DNA from: Dichetophora obliterata
Taxonomy: Eukaryota > Arthropoda > Insecta > Diptera > Sciomyzidae
DNA: 64,000 nucleotides
Direction: 5' to 3'
Assembly (NCBI GenBank): GCA_963920525.1
Contig: OY986437.1
Span: forward strand, 100,371,638 to 100,435,637
The notes under the pieces are model-generated. The model was not told where the DNA came from and ran no database searches. It saw only the letters and a program-made list of their open reading frames with translations. Position 1 is the first letter of the stretch; the number at the start of each line of letters is the position of its first letter. Position numbers and translations under genes: made by a program. Below, one piece after another: positions 41,468 through 52,925 of this stretch.

Positions 41468-43375
41468 TCTGGTCTGACCTCTCAATGTCGTAAATTTCTT
41501 TTCTATTTATTATTAAAGTTGAAGTGTTCGAATTTTGTTGTTGTGATATTCATTGAATTTTTACAGTCATGTACCTTATCGGGAATGAAAAACAAAATCC
41601 ATTTCTTTCCTATAGAATTTAACGTTAAATAAGGTTATGTTAAAAAAATCTGATAATATATAAAATGAAGCTAGTAGCGAAGCAAACTTTTGTATTTTTC
41701 TTTAATTTAACAAAAAATTGGTGATTCTCTCCATTTTATTTAAATAATATTCCGTTTATGACACCAAACACTAGTTGTACGTAAAAATACCTACCCTTTA
41801 AATGCAGAAACATCGAAATCTGTTAATATTTCGCTAAATTGTGGCAATTTTAAACATTTGCTATCTTCGTAAAACACTGATTCCCATGTACATATGCATT
41901 ATATATGCTTGCTTATACACAAAATGCTCCCATCTCAACCGATATTTGTCATTTTTAGCTCATGGGCCGATTTAATGAAATTATGTTTGCACAGTTTTTC
42001 CCTGTTATAGAACAAAAAAAGGAACTATAGGGGTGTATATTTTGTTTTTACTTGAAATAAAAGTACCCCTACAGAAATTCTCGAGCTCCATTCAGATAAT
42101 ATTAGTTTGCACGATTGACACAAAATACTTGGCGTCCATGGTTCATAAATATTCTCATCCGCAATACCAAAATAATGAAGTTATGACGTTTGCAGTAAAT
42201 TCGTAAACTTGAGTCGATTCTTTTCGAAAGTAAATTTACCGCACACGCAGCAGAAAATATTTGGATCGTCTGGAATTCTCGCAGTCTTTTACTCATTTTA
42301 TTTTGTAGCTTATTTTAATTTTTATTATTTTCTTTCATTAGTAACAAATTGTGCGCTTCTTTTGTTTGCTACGTGTTTTTCTACAATACTAGAATGTTCT
42401 TGCTTTTATGCCACTCGCTAGTGTTGCAGAAATGGAGCATTAAAGTTAGATAGGTTCCCGACTACTAGGTATCAAAATCAACGGCTTCGGCGGTCGTGCT
42501 ATCAGTCGTGAACCTACCTGGTTTTATTGTAGCATGCATGCAAATGTATTGCATTTCGGTATTGCAACAGTTTCAGCGGTCGCACAGTACAACAAAAAGT
42601 ATATGACAACAAAATTCATAAATAGACAATCAATCAATTTGGGTGTTTTCGTTTTATTTTATTTGGCTTATTTTTTTCGGGAAAGCAAAAGCTTTTAGAG
42701 AAAAATATCAAAATAAAATAAATATTTTTATATCTTAACAAAATTTGCAATTAGTTTTTTTTTAAATTTTTCTGAAAAACACGAAAAATCTTTGAAAATT
42801 TAATTGATCTCTCCGAAACAAGCTCAATCAAAAAATTACGAAGGCATGGATTCTTGGAAATTTTATAAGCTTGAATTAGATATATTATATGTTTCATTAT
42901 TGCAGTTAGTTCTGGAGATATATGCATGACCATTATGTAGAGTCAACTTTGTTTTTTTTAAAGAAATACAGTGAATTGCCAATATCTCAGTTATATCTTC
43001 AAAACGGTGTTACAAAAATAAAAGACCGACATTTTTGGAACAACCGACCATTTTTACATTAGAAATGGATAGTGGCATTCATTGCACTTGGTGGCTGTAA
43101 TGCAGTGTTATCTTTCACTACTTTACAGACAGTCAGTCAAACTTAAAGCACAGGCGATACTCGTACTAGTATATTTAATTCTGCAAATTGGCCTATGAAT
43201 TTGAAAAAAGTGTTTAGTGTAGTGTTTTCTATTCGAACGACTTAATTTTCTTCACTGTAATGAAAATTTATGTTTTGCTTTGAAATATTTGTATCCCAAA
43301 AGAAAGTTCTGGATTCAGAAGCAACGAAATTCGAAATACCTTTCGAAAACAAATGTACCTAAAAACGTATGAGCA
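41468..43375. other. noncoding, nothing recognised
   Basis: A/T-rich with only short unsupported frames. The first 20 bases belong to the interrupted dispersed repeat. Confidence 0.5.
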
Positions 43376-43500
43376 TTTGCAACCTGGAGTAACGTACGAT
43401 TTGTACGAAGAAATATTAAAAAAAAAGAATGAAAAAGTCTAATTTGTAAAAAGGTTTTTTATATTTGCGTAGTAATTAAGTAGCATTATATTAAGTAAAA
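43376..43500. repeat. dispersed repeat, copy 2
   Basis: Second copy of the 39190-39330 repeat. tggcgttacg motifs recur nearby at 43552 and 43754, so the repeat may extend to about 43790. Confidence 0.65.
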
Positions 43501-43889
43501 ACAATGACAACAATCTACTCAAAGGATTTAAAGATATACGCAAAAATATGTGCTGGCGTTACGCTACAAAAAACGAAAGGAAATTTGGACTTGTATTACA
43601 AAATTTGCAAAACTTTCTGATTTGGGCAAGACTTTTTGCATACAACTTTTTTATAAGGGCTTGAAATAAAATTAGTTTATTTTCCAAGTTATCACATTTA
43701 AAAATTTTCTCTGGTTGTTTTTTATTAGGCTTTTTGATGTAGCGTTACGTGACTGGCGTTACGTTACCTAAATTTCCATTGTAGTTTAATTGGGTTATTA
43801 AGTAGTTATGTAATTTAGTAATAAAAAAATTTATGCATTGTCCTTTCCTTGCCTCAACCATTTTTTCATTATATTTAGTCAATGCGTAA

Positions 43890-44215
43890 CATATGGGCAT
43901 TTCCACAGAAAAGCCTACCGTGACCAATAAATAAAAAGTTATCAGGAACTTATTTTTTTATGATATTATCTAAGAGAAACATTTTTACTAAAACAAAAAA
44001 TTTACGAAAAATTTACTAAACCTTTACGAAAAAGAAAAACTCAATTTGTGAAACAGTGGAGACAGTTGGATCATCATGGTAAATGAATTTATGTATAAAT
44101 TGCTTCAATTAATAAAATTGAAATGTTTCTCTTAGATAATATCATAAAATAATAAGTTTCTGATAACTCTTTATTTTTTGGTCACGGTAGATTTTTCTGT
44201 GGAAATGCCCATATG
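43890..44215. mobile_element. 326-bp palindromic TIR element
   Basis: Arms acatatgggcatttccacag…ctaccgtgacc and, inverted at 44133-44215, the same plus gataactctttatt and aatgtttctcttagataat, so arm length is about 85-100 bases. No coding capacity. atatgggcatttcc also starts the repeat at 39190, so the families may be related. Confidence 0.75.
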
Positions 44216-46838
44216 TACATACACATATGTACGTACACATATTTATTTTCATAATTGCATAACTATATTTCAACCAATTTAATGTATTGCTGATTATATC
44301 AAGAATAGTAAGCAAACATAATATTTTTCACCACAACATTATTTTAATGAGTTTGATTATTCAACCATTTTAATTGCTTGGAATTATTTTGATGGCATGA
44401 AAATTTTTAATGAGTTGAAGATAAGATGCTGGAGTTATCTATGAAAACTTTTTATGAAATACGAAACACAAAAAGAGAAATAAATAATATATCAACTTGT
44501 AGATATACGCAGCAAGCACGCCCATTCACACGCCCACCCACATTTGCTAAACCTGATGACATTGCCCATCGAATTTCATCATGGCTGACATCGTCATCAT
44601 CATCGTCAACATTAACATGTGGAGTAGCATATCCGGCACATTTAATTTTATATATGTATGTGTGTGGTTTGGGTTATTTTTGTTTTTTTTTGTGTGCTGC
44701 TAGATATGCGGTTCACCACATGCATTAATATTCTTCATACACACATTATCACATGCATGCACACATTTATAACAATACATACACACACACATACAAGTAA
44801 ACAAAACAAATACTACATTCAAAGCAAGTCACAGCAGCAAACCGGAAATAAATATTCATGAGTTCTACGCGCACATTTAGCAAGGATATTCAGTGTATGC
44901 TCTTTTGTTGTTGTTGTTGCTACTGTTGTTGTACTTTATGTTGTTGTTGTCAAGTCAAAGAAATTCACATAAAGTCTCATTTTAATTGCAATGCTAGATA
45001 CGTGGGAAGGTGTTCGTCTATTAAATGTAATGCAGCCACAGATTTATACACATGTACATACTTAAAGTATATGAGCGGTAGCTGTCATGGGAGTGTGTGA
45101 GTGAGTGTGTGTGTAATGTGGCTTTAGGGTTCTATCTAAGAAATGCAGAAAATGGCTTAAAAAATGTTTATATTCAATAACATTTTCCACGGATACAAAC
45201 GAATTTTCCGTAGGACACGAGTCTTTTCCTAGCTCAACAGCTTTTTCCCAAAAGCACATTTCTACCACAACTACCAATTACTGCTCTTTTGACTGGAATT
45301 TAAAATTCTACTGAATATTCTAAATGCACTTAACATTATTCTGTCCCAAATAGCACAGTTGTTGAGGTAGGATACCCTCTGAAATAGCTTTTTAGCAGCC
45401 TATCACAAGTCCATTGGGCTCGTAAAATTTCATTAATTTAAGCTCAAACAGAAGAGGTGCAATTTTACGCCATTCTCTAGATGTGTGCACCACGTCGTTT
45501 ACGTAACCCAGCTAAGATGTTCAATAAATTAAAGAAAAACATGTCGTTGCCTCATTTTGCAACTCGATGCACTGCTGTTCCATTAAAAATGGCTTCATTG
45601 TAGATGCACATATTAACCGCCAACAAATACCTGCCTGCCACATGGGCAACCTCGCTCTGACTTCACCGGCAGCAATCTTTATATGCTGCTATTACGTGCA
45701 GCTTTCTTACATTTACCAACATGCTACCATTTGCAATTTTGTGTTTTTCTTTATTGTATTTTACTTTCCTTCGTTTTGTCTTCTGCGCTTAATTATGCTC
45801 ATTAAAATTGCACCATGGTATGTGCAGCAACGGCCTGTTCTTACCTGTTCTTACCTGTTCTGGCAACGTTATTTTGTGCAAGTGTCTGAAATATTTTCAT
45901 TCTGTTGTTTTTCTTTTACAGTTGTTGTCGGTGTTGTTGTTGCATTTTAAAATAAATACTTTTCAGTGCATACATTAATGCAAATGCTTTATTATTCTCT
46001 TTATTTATCCAATTCTTTGTAGTGGCAATTGAGTGTCCTTTTCAGCAGTGTCCATCACTGTCTTTTCTTTTGGAATAAAATGGTTTTTTAAGGTAATACC
46101 GCTTATTTAAAATTTCATTTAATCAACATCACTGCTCAACAGATCTCCCATATTAAACAATTAATTTTCGTTATTAACACAAGCTTATTAAAACTCTCAA
46201 AAGCATGCAAGTCCTTGTGCAACATTAAAAATGCTCATTGTTGTGTTTTTGAAACGAAGTTTCTTTACACGCGTTGTGTGATTTGGTAAAAACTGTCACG
46301 TAACAGTGAGATTGTTGTGTGTGTTATGCGTGCGAGTATCGAGTGGACTACAAACTGCCTACCTTTTGAAGGTTTGGAGTTTTTTCATGATATTTTTTAT
46401 GAAAACATTTTTAAAAAAATTTAGAAAAAATTATAAATGATCAGATCAATTAAAAAAAATCAAAACTTAAAAAAAAAATTGTTTTTATCTGAGTTGGGTC
46501 GCGAACCCAGGGGCCTTACTCTGTAATGCGATTCGAAAAGCAAATGCAAATGTAGACAAAAACAGCTTTTTAAGACAGAGGTCGAAGTAACTGCTATTTA
46601 GTAATCTTAATTCTTGTATTTACATGGTGTAATTTTGTTTTGGAATCGCATTTATATCACATTATATGAAAACTTTTATATGGAAAAATTCTAAGTCTTT
46701 TCTATTATTTTTGTATGAAGAAATTTTACAAAAAAATTCAAAAAAAATTTTGAAATGAACAAAAAAATTTAAAAAAAATGTAGCTTTTTTAAAAAAAACA
46801 AAAAAATAGTCAGTTAGTTTAATGATCTATTCAATTAT
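44216..46838. other. noncoding stretch with simple repeats
   Basis: Includes CA/TG-rich tracts (44725-44800, 45090-45115), TTG clusters (44905-44952) and homopolymer-rich sequence near 46440-46480 and 46700-46800. No gene, RNA or element boundary could be supported. Confidence 0.45.
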
Positions 46839-47683
46839 AACATGAATTAAATTGCGAGCTTTAGATCAAGTAAGTTTTTAAGAAGGCAACAACAACAACT
46901 CTGTATGGAGTCAATCACTAACTGACTTATCAGTCTGGTTCGGAAATCGCTACATTTTCCTCTTCAGTAGTCTTTGAGTGATTAAGCTGTAATCAACTTC
47001 ACTGTTTAAATTAGTATATGACTTCACCGATTTCGGAACTCATTCTTTTGAATTGTATGACTGCTAATCATATGATATATATGACAAAGCAGTAGGCTAT
47101 TTATAGATCACCGCTATCAACTCTACCAAGGTTGCCATCTGTTCTAGTTGCTTCTCAATTTATTTTAATATTAATTGCTGTTCGACAATTTGTCAAAATG
47201 CACCATAGAAATGCAACGAGTTTTTTGCTTCGCCAGAAGCTAGTGTTCTAACCAAATGTCATATACTAATTTAAACAGTGAAGTTGATCACAGCTTAATC
47301 ACTCAAAGACTACTGAAGAGGAAAATAAAGCGATTTCCGAAACAGACTGTCTAGTCAGCTAAGTGATTGACTCCATACAGAGTTGTTATTGTGGCCTTCT
47401 TAACCCTAATCCTACTACGGTGTGACTTTGGATCACATTTGATTTTAAAAAGATTTAATTATTAAATAAGTTCTTTTTTTGCATTGAAGTGTATTTGTAT
47501 TCTCAAATGAATTAATTTTCTTAAAATTCAGAGTAACATAACTTTCGTGACATCAACCGCTATTTTTCAGTTTTTTTACATGTGTGACTCAAATTCACAT
47601 CGCAGTGGGATACGTTGAAAATGACGCAGTAGGATTAGGGTTAAAAACTTACTTGATCTAAAATTCGCAATTTAATTCATGTT
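46839..47683. mobile_element. long inverted-repeat element with nested MITE
   Basis: Arms of about 200 bases: 46839-47040 (aacatgaattaaattgcgag…aaacttgatct-type) against 47256-47400 plus 47645-47683 in reverse complement. The right arm is interrupted at its TTAA by a MITE that the left arm lacks. The loop (47041-47255) is noncoding. Confidence 0.85.
47404..47640. mobile_element. 237-bp piggyBac-like MITE, target TTAA
   Basis: Ends CCCTAATCCTACTACGG and, inverted, CCCTAATCCTACTGCG, flanked by TTAA (47400-47403 and 47641-47644). The opposite arm of the host inverted repeat carries a single ttaa at the same point (cttcttaaaaacttac), proving insertion with TTAA duplication. Confidence 0.88.
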
Positions 47684-47703
47684 ACTACAAAAAAATTTTT
47701 TTT

Positions 47704-47775
47704 GGTCGGTAGATGAGTGGATAAGATGCCGGACAGCCAGATGAGAGGACGTTGGTTCAAATCTGGAAACTGTCA
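47704..47775 (+). other. tRNA-like SINE head (A and B box)
   Basis: tagatgagtgg resembles an A box and ggttcaaatct a B box about 40 bases downstream. Stems do not fold as a canonical tRNA, so this is probably a SINE head or decayed tRNA. A related sequence with the same tgagagg spacer lies at 61352-61425. Confidence 0.45.
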
Positions 47776-48226
47776 AAAGTTTTTTTATTTCAAGTTGATA
47801 TTTATATTGCTTTTCTTTCTTATGTACATTCTCAAAAAGGGCTTCTAGCAGGCTTCTTTAAAATCGCGAGAGAGGAAGGCCTAGAACATTTTCTCGTTTC
47901 ATGTAAAAAAGTTAATGGGCTTGGAAATGAGTACGGAAGGGCTAAGAAATCCTTATGATGGCCTGCTAGAAGCGCTTCAAAGCCCTGCTTTTGCCCACTG
48001 GGTAGCAGGCAAAAGCGCTGTGTGTGTGCTTGCGAGTATTGAGATTCTTTAAACAAGCAGACTAACAAACGATTAGGCGAGCGTTCAACTCTCTCTTTGT
48101 GTGCATCTATTTCTGACACGTAAAAATTTCGTTAAAACTCATTTCTTTTTTTTTTGTGTGTGTTTGTTAAAATCATACGTGATAATTTTTATTGCAATGA
48201 ACTGCATTATTCCGTATCACGAAACA

Positions 48227-48316
48227 GCACACTAACGACAAGCAAGACACGAGAAGCAATATTTTTTTCTATACGAAATTCTATTGCTTCTGGTGTCTTG
48301 CTTGTCGTTGGTGTGC
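48227..48316. repeat. near-perfect 34-bp-stem hairpin
   Basis: gcacactaacgacaagcaag at 48227 pairs with cttgcttgtcgttggtgtgc at 48297-48316. The stem extends to agaagcaat/attgcttct, 32 of 34 pairs matched, with a 22-base loop. It is either a tiny foldback element or a pre-miRNA-like hairpin. Confidence 0.6.
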
Positions 48317-48377
48317 ATTTTCTTTTTATAGAATAAAGCAGTAAGTGTTAAAAAATAGAAACTGCAGCAAATGTGTG

Positions 48378-48690
48378 CACCCTGATGTTAGAATTTCGAA
48401 AAGTTTTTATACACTACAGTTTGCTGATTTCGAATCTGATGTTAGAATTTAAAAAAATGTTTGGCCGCCCTTAATAAGTATGTGTTTCTTAGTTTTATAA
48501 TCTTTGTAGATGCGCTGATCGCTGATTCCGAATCCTATGTTAAAATGTAAAAAAAAAATTTCTACACTAGGTGTACCCTTAAAATGTGTTTGTTTTGCTT
48601 TATACTATTTACAAATGTTCTAGCAATATAAGGGATCGCTGACTTCAAGCCTGATGTTAGAATTTTGATGTTAGAAGCGTTTTTTTTCCT
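48378..48690. repeat. degenerate ~100-118-bp tandem repeat x3
   Basis: gctgatttcgaatctgatgttagaatt and variants at about 48422, 48522 and 48641. Intervening parts share ccctta…gtgtttctt and tttacaaatg-type sequence. Confidence 0.6.
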
Positions 48691-51337
48691 GTTATTTTAT
48701 TGTTCAACTAATTACTCGTAAATGGAAACGTATATTTAAAAACTTAATATTTTTCTAAAATCTTCATAAGTTGTGCTTTTCATAAATGTGTAATACTTTA
48801 TAACAATTTCCGCAAAGTTTTATAGAAAACTTACTTCAAAAGTGATGAGGCGAACAGGTTTGAATTGAACTTAAGCTAAAATAATAAGTTTTGGGTCATC
48901 AAAAATGTTTCTTTTACATTAAATTTAATGAAATTTCTGCGATAAAGTAAAGATTGGTTATTTAACTATCATCCCTTTTAGTTTTTTGGCAACAAAAAAG
49001 GTAGTTGCACTTAATTAGAGATTTCTCGCAAAGCTTTTTTCTTCGTTTTTTGCATCTCTTTTGCAAGTTTATGTTGAACGGTAATAGAAATTAATAAAAA
49101 GTAGCAAAACATTTCGAAAATGTTCACAAATTTTCAGGTACAGAAACAGACCGATTAATTTTTATATTTTAGATATAATATGTTACCAAGGTTTAACAAT
49201 TAAAATGTCTAGATTAAAGTTAAACTATATTTATTGAGAAAAATAGAAAAAAATTAATAGGTAAAAAAATACAATACAATAAAGGAAGCAATAAAAAAAT
49301 GTAAAAAATTCATATAAAAAGATAAAGAGATATATATTGATAGGAAGCTAAGAAGAGCAACAGCATTCAGATGTTTGAGAAAAATTACGTAACAGAAGCT
49401 TAAACTTCTTATTCGTACCGACATACATATATTGTCATACATACATATATTATGACAAACATATATAAAATAAGATTAATAATTAAAAAGTTATATGGCA
49501 TTGATGAAAACAATCGTTTGTTTAAATTTGTGGATAATTAAGTTGCAGGTCCTGAAAAAAATGCTGAAATGTGATTTCTGATATGAACAGGTTTAATGCA
49601 TGAATAGATTTCTGATATAAGTTAACACATTGCCTACACGCGCATCCGTTCTGGCCTGTGAATGGTAACACGAGATAGTACGTGACAATTTCGGAGTTCC
49701 AAAAGGCAACATTAAAAATTCTTACACCAAAAATGCAGTGTCAGCAAAAATATCGTCGCAACACTAGCAACCATAAAACCAACAACAACAATAGCAACAG
49801 CAAAGACAACAACAATAACAACACAGAGTCAGCAAACAGCGGCCGCGTCAACTTAGGCATTACTAAGGTTTTTCGAGCATATTTTAAGTTAGTCTTTAAG
49901 CAGATCTTTTTCGTTAATGAACAACTGGCACATAGTGCCAATAATAAATAATTGATAACTGGCACATAGTGCCAGCAACAAAATTATTGTTTCATTTCAA
50001 AAGTTTACTTCGATAACTGGCACATATTGCCAGCAACAATATACGTGTTTGCATAAATAATTAACTTATATTCGTGACCTAATAAATATAAGATAAATAG
50101 CAAAATAAAAAGAAAACTCATGTGATTAATAAGATGAAAGAATTCCTCACTACCTGCCATTAAGAGCAATTAATTTTTATGTCACCAACGACGTCAACAG
50201 CAACAACCAATACAACCAATGCAAAAAAAAAAGCAGCAACAACAACAAATCAATAAATTAACGATCATTTAATTACAGCTCATTAACAAAAGCTTTTACA
50301 GCTCCTTCTTGTCAAGTGTGCGTTTGCTTAGGCGTGTAAACAGCCAATGAACATGCATTCCACTCCAACTCCTTGCCACCCCCATCCAACATCTTGCAGC
50401 AAAAATTTTTATCTAAGGATAAATCCATTAACTGCTATAAAACTGCGCACATAAACTTAATTAGCTGTAATTTCTGCTGTTTTTTTTACATTAACGCAAC
50501 ACAAGTTTTTGTTGTCAGCACATCCTTTGCGACTTATTCTTTTATACCTCATATTCAATAAAAAACTAAAAATAAAACCTTTTAATAATATCTTTTAGTA
50601 CAACAACAGCAACAGCAATTACATAACTGCCTTCACAGCAACTAATAAGTCAATATGGCCGCTTTTAATGGTCTTCTACGGTGGAATGTCCTTTTTGCAT
50701 TTAGTTTATTTTCCTCTTGTGTTTTGTCCTTGTGGCTGGCTTGTTATCTGCAGCTGCTACTCAACGCAGCTGCTGCGCTCGTTGCTGGCACTCAACACTA
50801 ATAGCTACATTGTTGCACTCTTCCACTCTAGCATCCGCTGTCCTGCTGACACTCTAAAACATCCTTTTGTTTCTCGTTAAAAGTGGCTGCTAATAATTTA
50901 CTCATCTCATCAGCGACGTTGCAGCTGATAACAGAAGGCCAGCCTGAAAAACTGCGCAAGCATAATAAAAAGCTATTATTTCTGCTTCCAACGACGTCAA
51001 CAAAAAATGTGATATTAGCAAATATGAGCGGAAAAAATAGAACGACGTTAAAAAGAGCTCAACGTTATTATCTTAATGAAAATCGTGGACAAGAGAGAAA
51101 TACTTGAATGTATAAATAAAATATTTTTTCAAAATTTTCAAGTTTTTCCTCAAAAATGCATAGAATGTGATAAACAATTTAAAATACTGAAAGGATTTTT
51201 AAGAAAATAATAATAAAACAAAACAGTAGCTCCGTATGGATTATGCAATTAAAGTATGTATTTTTTTTTGGATTACAATCCCTAAGAAAAAGGTCATTAC
51301 TTTTAACATGGAAATGGATGTCATGTGAATAATCAAT
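48691..51337. other. noncoding stretch
   Basis: Contains CAA/CAG-rich simple sequence (49780-49830, 50185-50250) and the triple TGGCACATAGTGCCA motif described separately. Short frames, such as an Asn-rich one at 49682, have no family resemblance. Confidence 0.45.
49926..50032. repeat. three short palindromic motifs TGGCACATAGTGCCA
   Basis: Copies at 49926-49940, 49960-49974 and 50018-50032 (the third with one change), the last two preceded by gataac and followed by gcaacaa. Each can form a 6-bp stem with a 3-base loop. Confidence 0.75.
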
Positions 51338-52921
51338 CACCTCTGCATATGATACATTACATACTCGCTGTAAGCAAAAGAATAACTAGTTACGGTATAA
51401 TCCTTTCAGATCATCAGTTAGATCCACAGACTGGGAGTTATATAATAAACTTAAATCGTTGTAATAGAAAGGTAACATTATCACACCCATTCAAACTTCC
51501 TACCATCAAGCCTGCCCAGAGACCACAAAATCTGGAAATAGGCGCACTCCTTGGTGGAACAAGAAATTGGCTAAACTTAGGACCGAAACTAGGAAACTAT
51601 TTAATAGAGCCGAATAAACTGGCGATTGGGACAGTTATAAAGAAGCCCTCACTAACTATAATAAAGAGATTAGAATTACAAAAAGGAACTCATTGAAAGC
51701 CTTCTGTGAAAGTCTAAAAGAAACGAGTAGTAGTACAAAAATCCACAGAGTCCTATCTTAAACTCACACTAAAAATATCGGCCTGCTCAAGAGACAGGAT
51801 GGCACATTTACAAATGATCGCTGTGAGACTCTAAAGCTTTTTACCGACACCCATTTCCCTGGGTCTTTTACATTGATTTGAACTCCATCGTACCTTTTAC
51901 AGACAGGGTCGAGAAAACCAAACATAATAGATTGGAGATTACCCAAATCAATCTTTAACGAGGAAAGGATAAAATGCTCTCAGCACATTGTATCCATACA
52001 AGGCAGCTGGAGCAGACGGTATCTTTCCTGCACTCCTGAAACATAGCCTAGTACCACTAACGCTCTTCCTAATCGCTATTTTTAGGACGAACTTCGCATG
52101 GGGTGCTATAACCAATGCCTGGAGAGAGGTTATTGTTAGATTTATTTCCAAAACGGGCAGTAGACTTTCTGATCAACTGAAATCTTATAGACCAATAAGC
52201 CTCACCAATAAGCGAATGCATCCAGCGCAAAGGTGTTGATGAAACAACAAGTACTTGGGTGCATAACGTGATGAAAGTCAGAAATATGAAATCAACTTTG
52301 GGCACGGCAGAACTCAGAGTACTTGCTGCAAAAGGTTGTCCATAAGGAGGAGTTCTCTTAGAACTTCTTAGCTCAAATGGCTTCGATGTGCAGGGTTACG
52401 CTGATGACATCGTGATCCTTATCAGAGGATGCATACGAGGACACTTTATCGTATTTCCTCCTAAACGGAGCTCAATGTCCACCCAAAAAAAAAACCAACA
52501 TCATCGTTTTCACCAGAAAAAAAGTCAGAGGAAATCAAGCTGTACCTTATCTTTTTTTAGTGAAACCATAAACTTCTCAAAAGAAGTCAAACACTAAGGT
52601 GTGATGCTTGATGATAAACTCACATGGAACCTACATCTAAAAAATACCATAAACAAAGTAAAAGCTTCATTATGGGCAAGCAGAAGTTTTATAGGTAAAA
52701 ACTGAGGCCTAAGCCCTAAACTAGTCATGTGGATGCATACTTCCATCACGAAACCTATCATCTTATATGCTGCACCAATATGGTGGCGTGAGATGATCCA
52801 AAAAACAGCTCAAGCCAAGCTCAGCAAGTTGCAACGACTAGCTTGTGTCTGTATTACACGAGCGATGCGAACTGCGCCAACTGCTGCTTTGGAGATTTTG
52901 CGTAGTATACCACCATTAAAT
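51338..52921 (+). mobile_element. old RNase H-bearing non-LTR retrotransposon, 5'-truncated, proximal part
   Basis: Reading between frames shows WWNKKLAKLRTE and KRNSLKAFCESLKE (about 51560-51715), then GADGIFPALLKHS and KSYRPISLT (52005-52205), GYADDIVIL (52394-52420) and KLQRLACVCITRAMRTAPTAAL. This is a reverse transcriptase of the I/LOA-like group. Endonuclease sequence is missing, and the part between RPISLT and YADD is largely deleted. The reading is cut at 52921 (…PPLN) by Jockey element 2 and resumes in frame at 58172. Confidence 0.75.
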
Positions 52922-52925
52922 GAAA

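Noticed and set aside
46490..46515. Minus-strand gggttcgcgaccc resembling a tRNA B box
   Set aside because: No A box at the right distance and no tRNA-like fold.
44216..46838. Several 60-130-codon frames
   Set aside because: No homology, no splice context, and Cys/His-rich products explained by TTG and CA simple repeats.
49682..49951. Asn-rich frame
   Set aside because: Product of AAC/CAA repeats; no recognisable domain.
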